64,000 nucleotides of DNA from Monocercomonoides exilis (taxonomy: Eukaryota > Preaxostyla > Oxymonadida > Polymastigidae): NCBI GenBank assembly GCA_001643675.2, contig LSRY02000024.1, forward strand, positions 808,001-872,000. The letters are read 5' to 3'. A program made the position numbers and the translations under genes. This document shows, in pieces, positions 56,470 through 64,000 of the stretch; position 1 is the stretch's first letter; the number at the start of each line of letters is the position of its first letter. The notes below the pieces were generated by a model. It made no database searches and was not told the DNA's origin. It saw only the letters and a list, made by a program, of their open reading frames with translations.

Positions 56470-57913
56470 AAAAGTGAAATTGGAATACATGCAAGGAGGT
56501 TGAAATGTTATGAAAAATAGATTGATAAATAAAATGGTAAATATATAGAAAAAGTGATTATTTGCGAGGTAAAATACAGTCAGATAAGCATCATATAAAA
56601 AATGATTGAAAAAAAATTATGAAAATTGCTTCATAAATTATATACAATTTTCTCAGTATCATATTTTATTTCAAAGGCAAAGAAAAATTTTTTTCTTTTT
56701 TTTTTGAGCAGACAAACATTCTTTTTCAGCAATTGATAGGAATTTCTTCACGATGTCATCTGTTGGAATGCCGCCGTCGGGGAAGTAAAGGTCGTAGTGA
56801 TTAATTCCTTTGTCAACGAATCGCTTCCTGTCGTACATTCTTTTATTCAGTCGAACAACCGCGGATACCCCTTTCCTTTTGAAATATGGTATGTAAAACT
56901 CTTCAAAGTGCATCAAACATTAAAAGTTAGGGGGGAATTTATTTTTTCGCAGCAAATTGGGCAAAAGTGGCAATTCAAGAAAAAATGGGGAGTATATTTA
57001 TTTTAAAATTCTTTTATCTTGTAAACATATATTTGAAATACAAACCAGGAGTGTGTGTGCATATTCCATTAGGATCATTTATTGCGATATTTGAGGGACC
57101 TGCGAAAGCCAAAAATTTCCCTGGTACGATCCAATTCAAATCTCCATTCTCAACCTTTTCATAGTGCTCGTATTCATGAACATCAAATTCCCCAGGTAAT
57201 GGAGTTGACGAGGGAGGTGTGATTGGCGATGACAGATTTCCAAAGTTAATGAATCCGCAATTCATTGCTTTAGAGATACCTTTGGCCACATCCAAAACAG
57301 ATAGTCCAAACATTGATGGGCCGTATGCAGCATCTCTGAAAGGAGGTAGAGGAGGGAATATTCCAAGAAAAGGCCGGAAGGCCTCGTCTGGAGTCATGTG
57401 ATGAAATAGTACACAGTAGCAACAAACAAGGCAAATAGAATTTGCTCTTTGATAATTGTTTGTGCTTGAGCAATAATATAATTTTTTTCCTGTGTGAGCA
57501 ATTTCCTTTTTTGTCAAATAGAATCGAAACAATGATTTTAATTTTAACATATAAAGAAAATAATATGCAAACAGAAAGATGGGATTCTGTGAGTTTGCAA
57601 AATCGATATAAGCATGCCAAATTAAGAGGTCCAAAGTCAGAAGAAAATGGTTGATAGAGTAGCGTTGTGTCTGTGGAATAAAAAATACTGTTCAACGTGT
57701 TACGAGGTACTGTCCTTAATGAAACATAGTAAAATTCCCCTTTAATAAACAAATAAGCGTGTTAGATGAAAAATTAATTAAAATATTTAAATATCATGAA
57801 AATGAAATTTTGAAAAGTTAAAAAGGTGAACGTTTGGTTCTTTTATACTAATTTGTTCAACGATTTAAACCTTTAATAATTTCAAATGCTTTTGAAAGCT
57901 CTTGTGTTGTCAT
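55202..57913 (-). CDS. CDC14: CDC14-type dual-specificity phosphatase
   Basis: Five exons on the minus strand: 57913-57871, 57739-57573, 57505-57046, 56900-56718, 56313-55202; 1965 nt, 654 residues, phases consistent. The N-terminal regulatory half shows [28 protein letters not shown] and the very conserved [27 protein letters not shown]. The catalytic half shows [18 protein letters not shown], the P-loop [10 protein letters not shown] (Cys291, Arg297) and the signature [11 protein letters not shown]. After the domain come about 310 residues of poly-Ser with SP and YS motifs, longer and more repetitive than usual. CDC14 enzymes reverse CDK phosphorylation at SP sites to drive mitotic exit, cytokinesis and basal-body functions. 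The 403-nt last intron contains a GA microsatellite directly at its 3' splice site. Confidence 0.95.
56316..56401. repeat. (GA)n microsatellite at a CDC14 splice acceptor
   Basis: A nearly uninterrupted GA repeat of about 86 bp on the plus strand, followed by GAAA repeats to about 56471. On the coding (minus) strand it is a CT tract that ends in CTCTCAG, the 3' splice site of the last CDC14 intron. Confidence 0.9.
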
Positions 57914-58211
57914 TTTCAAAATATTCGAACAAAAACAGCTTGATCATAAACCAAAACTAATTATCTATAATTATTTCAATCAGAAAAATTTTTGTTCTTT
58001 TGTCTCCTGAATATTGTTTTATGAATGCCTGACAAATGAAAATCATGTCATTTTTTTTCAACTTTTGATATAACCGTCATTGAAATATCATTATTTTTTT
58101 GAACTAATGTTTCGGTTTGATATTTCTGTTTTGAATTATTGTTTATGAACACAGAAAAGTGACAAATCCGATTCAAACAATCTCTGTCTTTCTTTTTCAT
58201 AATTCCGGTTG
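57914..58211. other. Intergenic, no gene seen
   Basis: AT-rich sequence upstream of CDC14; nothing recognisable. Confidence 0.5.
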
Positions 58212-58557
58212 TAAAAAAAAGCCGGAAAAGATCGATTACACAATATCCGCAAGAGGAATAATCCCGATAAATTTCTTCAAAACATTCATCATCAATGCAA
58301 ACTCATTTGATTCACGAGACTTTCAAAACAGCCTCATTTGTGCTCAGAAATAATTATTATTGAAATTTCGGTAATTTTTATGGTATATTTATTCTCAGAG
58401 ATTTCAATAATAATTATTTCTGAGCACAAATGAGGCTGTTTTGAAAGTCTCGTGAATCAAATGAGTTTGCATTGATGATGAATGTTTTGAAGAAATTTAT
58501 CGGGATTATTCCTCTTGCGGATATTGTGTATTCGATCTTTTCCGGCTTTTTTTTTGT
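58212..58557. repeat. Long inverted repeat, about 155-bp arms, 34-bp loop
   Basis: 58212-58366 and 58401-58557 are reverse complements with about two differences (one base change near the outer end and an A-run length difference). Each arm's outer end is an A or T run next to GCCGG. No coding content recognised. Confidence 0.85.
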
Positions 58558-59109
58558 TCAATCTGTTTTTTTTTTTTTTTTTTAATTATTCGCTGATAAT
58601 ACAAGTGATTAAGTAATTAATATATATCTGATAATTAACAAGTGGGTAATATTTTTTGAAAGAACAATTTTGTCTTTCAAAACTTTCGGATCAAAAATAT
58701 TCCTTGAATGTCAACAAAAGAATGTGAAAAGTGAAAAGGCTTATTATGAACATTTTCATCTTTAATTCGGTCAAAACATTTGTTTTTCAAACAGTTGTAA
58801 TGAATTTTGCATTTGAATACATAACTCTTCCCAAAAACTAACAAACTTTGTAAAAAACAACACCCCGAAAAAAGTTCTGATTTCAAAAATGAACACACAA
58901 ATTTGTTATTCATTTTGAAAAATCGAAAATGCATAATTTACAGGTTTTTTGGAATTTAGATTTTTTCATGAATCAAAGAAAAAGATCAATCAAAATTGCC
59001 AGGAATAAAAATCATAGCAAATTGGTAATTTTTTGTTCAAATTTCTTTAGGGCGATTTTGAACATTCTTATCGCTAAAATTCGAGAAAAATGCTAATTGG
59101 GTGTGCATT
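58558..59109. other. Intergenic, no gene seen
   Basis: Spacer between two hairpin repeats. Contains a poly-T run near 58567-58583. Confidence 0.5.
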
Positions 59110-59411
59110 AACCCGCACACTTGACATTTTCTTTCAAAATACTCTTCCACTTTCATACATGTGAAAGCGTTTGGAATTTTAATGCATCCTGTAACTTTTT
59201 TTGTCCAATTTTTTGTATTTCGAATGAATAATCAAATACAAACATTTTTAATCAAAAAATCTAAAAAGATCAGAAATTATTATTTTTAATTTTTTATTCG
59301 AAATACAAAAAATTGGACAAAAAAAGTTACAGGATGCATTAAAATTCCAAACGCTTTCACATGTATGAAAGTGGAAGAGTATTTTGAAAGAAAATGTCAA
59401 GTGTGCGGGTT
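59110..59411. repeat. Long inverted repeat, 116-bp arms, 70-bp loop
   Basis: 59110-59225 and 59296-59411 are reverse complements with at most minor differences. The outer ends read AACCCGCACAC and GTGTGCGGGTT. The sequence is unrelated to the other hairpins in the window. Confidence 0.85.
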
Positions 59412-59713
59412 TTTGCGCAAATGCGGGTTTTGCACCGAACTATAAATTTCACAAAATATGAAAATGAAACATTTGTGACCTTTTTTTTTGAAGAATAGCC
59501 GGTTTGCAGATTCTGGAACGATTAAAAAAAGCATTATTTAAAAAAAAGATCAACAATATGAAAATTTTTTGTTGAAAATTTTCTAATAAAAATTTTTGTA
59601 AGAATAAGGGGCAATATTTTAACATTTATGAAAATTTTTTTATTTATAATGTGGAACAAATATTTTCAAGCAATTAATACCGTCCTATATTTGCAAAGAA
59701 ATCAATGCTAGAT

Positions 59714-59755
<42 letters not shown>

Positions 59756-60198
59756 TTTTTTTGTTTTGTACGTCTTTAAGTAGAAAACACTGAAAAGTTT
59801 GAAAACAAATGATATTCTCTATTTCTTTTTCTTGGTAAAAATTCACCTCTCTTGCTTGATATGTAAGAGCTTGTTTTTTTAAATTTTCTAAAATGCATAA
59901 AAAATTTTCCTTTTAGATATTCGAGCACATAACGAGAAAATGTCCGATACAATAAATGAACTAATTTGCCTGATGAATGTTACATAAGACAGACAGAACA
60001 AAAAAAGAAAAAGAAAAGAAACACAATTAACTTGAACAACGAAAAGTTAAACATTGCACAAATAAGTCTCATTGAAAACATATTGGAAAATAAAAACTGT
60101 CACTCGTTTATGTAATCTTTGGCAAAATAGAAATAAGACGACTAAATAGGAATAAAAATAGTACTTTTTGAATGCTTCTGCTCATTTGAATTAACTCT
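59412..60198. other. Intergenic with a 39-base poly-T run
   Basis: AT-rich spacer containing an almost pure T run at 59716-59754. No gene recognised. Confidence 0.55.
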
Positions 60199-62206
60199 CT
60201 AAATTGACATTTTACTGATAATGACCAAACAGTTCACCACCTTTTCGATTTTTTCAACATAATCATAATCATGTGTATCCTTTTTAGGATACGTGAAAAG
60301 ATCAACAATGTCCACGCAACCTGCTTCCTCAAAAAGCTCTGCTAAACGCACAAATCGTGCAACTGCCATCTTCACTTCACTTAGGCTAAATTCTTTTATG
60401 TGACTATAATTTAAAATAAAAGTTCTTGATTGCTTATTTGATAAATTTTTTCCTTCCTTCAACTGATTGTTGAGATACGAAGACATTTCTAAATATATCT
60501 CTGATATTGTCATTAAACAACACGCTAAAATATTCAATCTGTTTTCATCAGTATGGGCGCAAGTAATGTAATCAAATGCACAAATAAATATTTCAGGATA
60601 TTTCGAGAGCTCAACCACTGCATCCCGATCAATGAAAATATGGAACAAAATTTCATTTAAATAAAGTTGCCACTCAGATGATGCATATTTGACAATTGGT
60701 GGCAAGTCACGATTAGATAATAAAAGAGAAGAGAAATATAAATAATTTCTCCTTACAGCACCCATGCAAGTAACCAAAAATGCACGATACTCTGGAATTC
60801 CTATAAACTGCACCATTTTAAATTCGTCATCAGTCAAAATTCTAAAAAAATGCACAACCGACGATAATGGATCTTTTAATCCGTAATGTCCAACACAATC
60901 AACTAATGCTAGGGAGTAATTGAATTGCGACCTATTTTCAATATATTTAGAATAATCAACAATCATTGGGTTCAAGTAAATCCCTTTTGTTTGCACCAAT
61001 AAGGGCTGTACACGTACAAACGAAAGCGGAATGAAACAATGCTTTTGAATTAATTGATGAACTGAACTGCCTAACCTTCCAACAGTTTTCGTTTGCTTTC
61101 CTTTACTCGTTTCTTTGCCTTTCAAACTACGAACCGGAGAATTCATATTCTTTCCAGGACTTTGCGATGAGGCTTCTTTGCAACCAGAAACAAGCGATTT
61201 TGTACGTGCGGAACCTGAATTCATCGCTTTTGAGATTGGTTTTTGAGGAGACAATGAAACAGATAATGAGCTTGCAGAACTTGTTGGTTTGACATATAAT
61301 GCTGAATTTGATACTGCAGAAGAAGTGCAAATTGAGCTGGTGTCTGATGACGAAGCTAACTGCTCTGATTCACTGGCATTTAACGAAGAAGATTGCCGAG
61401 TGCATATGAAACCATCTTCAGGTAACTTGTCGAACCATTCTCCAACAAACGAATTACAAAAATTTATCATCATTCGAAATCTATCTTTTCCAAACCGTGC
61501 AACTGGATTATAATCATTATCGAAAATAGAATTTAGTGATTCGATGCACAGCCATTGATGTAATGGAGGAAGAGAATATGCATTGCTCAGCAAAGAAGTT
61601 AAAATTTTATCGCCTTTATTTTGCTTTATTAATTTAGAAACTGAAGTGCATATCAACAGAAATTGATAAATCTATATTAATCATAAAATTATTCAACAAT
61701 TCCATACCACTAACTGCAAAATTCCAAAAGGAGAAATACGTAATAAAAGAGTCTTCTTCGTTTAATGGTTTATTCATAAGAATTTCAAAAGTATCAGCAA
61801 TTGCCCTCGTTTCTTCAAATGACAAATCAAAGCGAGCCATTGCTAAAATGCGTGCAATGATGTTTTTCAAGCATTGTGGCGTTCTTCGTGAAACTATTTG
61901 ATTCAGAAGTATTTCTTTCATCCTAGAACGCTCAAAAATTGATTTAATTTTTTCTTCAAAATAGGACGAACACGAAGATGAAGCTTTATAAGCAATAAGC
62001 TCCAAAAGGGAAAGAATTGAACTTGTCAATTCAACTGAATGATTTTCAATAAAAACTGAAAGCATTCCAAAAGAATTTGCTGTTAATCCTCGAATTTTAT
62101 TAAGAGGAACGCTTGCCAGACGCATTCCAAGCTGTTGAATAATGTCTTGTTGAATTTTTTCATTATTCTTCTGTGTGATATTAAAGACTGTTTCTTCAAA
62201 AAACAA
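60199..62206 (-). CDS. Unrecognised helical protein, at least two exons
   Basis: Minus strand: exon 62206-61708 and exon 61640-60199, joined by a 67-nt intron (GTATGGAA to CACTTCAG) that keeps the frame. Together they encode about 647 residues. The first 170 residues are regular amphipathic helices with Leu and Ile spacing (NIIARILAMARFDLSFEETRAI), suggestive of an armadillo/HEAT-like solenoid. A Ser-rich linker follows (near 61400-61150), then a second helical region with Cys and aromatics (GIPEYRAFLVTCMGAVRRNYLYF). The true start is uncertain: the frame stays open about 60 nt upstream of 62206 (Glu-rich) without an ATG, and a short extra 5' exon starting near 62317 is possible but would need a 32-nt intron. 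No family recognised. Confidence 0.65.
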
Positions 62207-62583
62207 TGCTTTTTCGGAAGTGCTTTCAAAATCTTCCTCTTCTTCAGTCCTCCAAATAAATAAAATAATTTATGCATTCACAAAAAATGAAAGTCAAACA
62301 TTGTATAAATCCACAAGCTGATAGCTTTTAACTTTTCAATTTAATATTGATCATAAATATTATTAAATAACTTATCTGAATGATTTGGTACAAAATTCTT
62401 GAGTTTATGAAAAAACAACGATTTGTTCCAAATTCTTTCTACAATCATATCATAAAAAGTGCAGCATTCTCAAGCAAAAATAATTTTGAAAAATCAAAAA
62501 ATGAGAAAAAAAAAAGGAAATAAAGAATGGAACAAAATTCATGAAACAAAAAATTTTGTCCCATTTGATTAAAAATTGAGATG
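62207..62583. other. Intergenic, no further gene seen
   Basis: Probable promoter or first-exon region of the minus-strand gene. AT-rich. Confidence 0.4.
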
Positions 62584-62791
62584 TGGCTGATCCTTCTTGA
62601 AATCATACTTTCGTTCTAATTTTTATCGAATTTTTTTTCTCAATAGGATTTTTGTTAAATAATTGTCTCCGCTATAATAACATCATGAACAACGTGTATT
62701 AACAATTAAAGATCAAATTTTCGTAATCCCATTGAGACAAAATTTTTGATCAAAACTCGAACGAAAGTATGATTTCAAAAAGGATCAGCCA
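62584..62791. repeat. Degenerate inverted repeat
   Basis: The outer 33 bp, 62584-62616 and 62759-62791, are reverse complements with one mismatch. The inner parts still pair but with many differences, around TTTCTCAATAGG on the left and CCCATTGAGAC on the right. It looks like an older version of the hairpin class seen at 27.1, 58.2 and 59.1 kb. Confidence 0.65.
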
Positions 62792-62831
62792 TGTAAAAAA
62801 CATGCTACACAAAAATATTCGCATAAAAACA

Positions 62832-62906
62832 AAAGAAGAAGAAGAAGAAGAAGAAGAAGAAGAAGAAGAAGAAGAAGAAGAAGAAGAAGAAGAAGAAGAA
62901 GAAGGA
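62832..62906. repeat. (AAG)n microsatellite
   Basis: About 75 bp of nearly pure AAG repeat on the plus strand, followed by a poly-A run. The ORFs over it are poly-Glu or poly-Ser artefacts. Confidence 0.85.
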
Positions 62907-63135
62907 AAAGAAGAAGGCAAAAAAAAAAAAAAAAAGATAATGAACGAAGAAAGCAGATTAATTTTTAACAAATAGTTATACTCATTTTTCTTAAAAATTT
63001 TTCTTGATAATTTTTTGAATTCAGCTAATCTCCATTTTTTCGTGTCATCAATTTTTTCTTTTGAGATTGTAATTTTTCATTATTCAATGATTGTTATTTG
63101 GTGAAAATCATAACTATAATAGTAACTTTCCTAAT

Positions 63136-63594
63136 AGGCGGACACTTTCCAAAAGGGCGGACAATAATTTTAATTGTGGTTCAAGGATTTTTTTATTTTT
63201 AAACTTCTTTTCTCATTTCACGTATTTTTTTCGAATGCAAACACTTATTGATCGAAAAATCAATGGATTGAATAATTTTTGTAAAATTTATTTATTGGAT
63301 AAAAATTTTTCAATGATGGGTTGAATTTATTGAATAAAAGGGATTGATCATTCTTTGTGAGAGATGCTTGAAAAAAATTGTTTGACAAAAAAGTACATAT
63401 TAGATGTGAACTATCAAGCGGCTCAAAATACGGTTATACATATATTCAGTCGGAAAACAGCAGGAAATGTTTACAGTGACAATGAAAGATCTTCACCAAA
63501 AGATTAATTTGATCTTGTGAAAATATAACATGCATCATTATTAATACACTCTCCGAAGAATGATTCTTGCAGAACAATAGCATCGTTCACTCCA
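63136..63594. mobile_element. Possible left end of a pogo/Tc1-like DNA transposon
   Basis: At 63138-63166 the motif GGCGGACA occurs twice, about 23 bp apart, in otherwise AT-rich DNA, 430 bp upstream of a transposase ORF and next to a TA. This is the arrangement of a terminal repeat with subterminal copies. The right end lies beyond the window, so it cannot be confirmed here. Confidence 0.4.
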
Positions 63595-64000
63595 ATGAAG
63601 AAAACTCGAGTTTACGAAATTTTGAATACACCTGTTTCACAAAAAATAAAGTTAGCTGGAAAACCACCTGCACTTGGAAAGGAAGAAGAGTTGGAATTAG
63701 TTCAATTGTGCATTCAAAATAACAGGGAAGGAAATCCATTTACTCAAAGAACATTTTTGGATTACGTTAATCATCAATTCGAAAAAGATTTAACACACAA
63801 TTACAGTAGAGCATTTCTGAAAAGACATGAGTCTTTGCTAAAGGAACAAATTGCAGTTCCACTTGAATCGAAAAGATATGAAATACTGCAAGAGAAATGA
63901 AATGAATACAAAAACGAATTGAAATTAAAATTAACAAATGTTCGGGCAGAATTAACATTTTGCATGGATGAAACAGGCTGCCAGGAGTTTGTGGACACAA
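63595..64000 (+). pseudogene. Pogo/Tigger-like DDE transposase, 5' part, interrupted
   Basis: An ORF from 63595 to a TGA at 63898-63900 encodes a helix-turn-helix DNA-binding region (KPPALGKEEELELVQLC, then TQRTFLDYVNHQF, RAFLKRHES, PLESKRYEI). The same frame continues after the TGA with LTNVRAELTFCMDETGCQEF, where the Asp of MDETG is the first catalytic acid of DDE_1-type endonucleases. Continuity of the family sequence across the TGA shows a nonsense mutation rather than the true end. The window stops inside the catalytic domain. I recognise closely similar transposases in oxymonads. Probably inactive unless expressed from another copy. Confidence 0.75.

Noticed and set aside
58159-58353. 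64-codon plus-strand ORF at 58159
   Set aside because: It lies within the left arm of the long inverted repeat and has no recognisable content.
4122-63900. Reassignment of TGA to an amino acid
   Set aside because: In-frame TGA appears in the DIRS ORFs, in one family pseudogene and in the pogo-like ORF. However, all of these are mobile or decayed genes, and eIF5A and the TmcB-like gene end naturally in TGA. The replaced residues are not consistent.
1-64000. tRNA, rRNA, spliceosomal snRNA genes and CRISPR arrays
   Set aside because: I looked for T-arm GGTTCRA motifs, the U6 ACAGAGA context and regularly spaced repeats by eye and found none convincing. A covariance-model scan was not possible.

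Overview
This is nuclear DNA of a protist: AT-rich intergenic sequence, short spliceosomal introns (47 to about 400 nt), no operons, and eukaryote-only genes (clathrin heavy chain, TRAPPC3, CDC14, HEI10, eIF5A). I infer a metamonad of the oxymonad (Preaxostyla) type, most like Monocercomonoides. The basis is a combination I recognise from that lineage: Ser/Glu-rich low-complexity proteins, a repeat family with the 'ELEHC' and 'MEEEGYED' motifs, a giant beta-helix protein with a kinase-like tail, TmcB-like membrane proteins and DIRS retroelements. I could not search databases, so the assignment is inference. TGA, TAA and TAG all appear to be stops.

Layout. 0-2 kb: a decayed copy of the 'ELEHC' helical-repeat family (minus strand). 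3.08-7.64 kb: a structurally complete DIRS-type tyrosine-recombinase retrotransposon with degraded ORFs. 8.4-9.9 kb: a second 'ELEHC' gene with one frameshift. 10-13 kb: a possible small spliced gene, eIF5A, and an unresolved possible multi-intron gene. 13.4-17.9 kb: a Ser-then-Glu-rich protein. 18.1-25.3 kb: a large TmcB-like polytopic membrane protein in three exons. 26-28 kb: a Merlin-like transposase relic and a long hairpin repeat. 28.0-33.5 kb: clathrin heavy chain in three exons, with a C/D-box snoRNA candidate in intron 2. 34.0-41.3 kb (minus): a 2418-residue secreted/transmembrane beta-helix protein with a kinase-like cytoplasmic tail. 42.5-44.4 kb: an unrecognised acidic protein. 44.9-49.7 kb: a compact cluster of HMG-CoA reductase (minus, seven exons), TRAPPC3 (plus, three exons, starting 68 nt from the reductase start) and HEI10 (minus, five exons). 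51.0-53.5 kb: a tail-anchored coiled-coil protein. 53.5-55.2 kb: purine-rich simple repeats. 55.2-57.9 kb (minus): CDC14 phosphatase in five exons. 58-60 kb: two further long hairpin repeats. 60.2-62.2 kb (minus): an unrecognised helical protein. 62.6-64 kb: a degenerate hairpin and the 5' part of a pogo-like transposase cut by the window end.

The genes do not form one pathway. Clathrin, TRAPPC3 and the tail-anchored protein belong to membrane traffic; HEI10 and CDC14 to meiosis and cell-cycle exit; HMG-CoA reductase to the mevalonate pathway. Gene models were assembled by hand from the frame, splice motifs and remembered family sequences. All eight intron-containing models with a complete reading path were checked for exon phase; the ELEHC gene keeps its phase up to its frameshift. 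The most useful observations are the intronic snoRNA candidate, the DIRS internal complementary region that encodes the circle junction, the HEI10 gene, four long inverted repeats, and a recurrent GTTTG 5' splice site.
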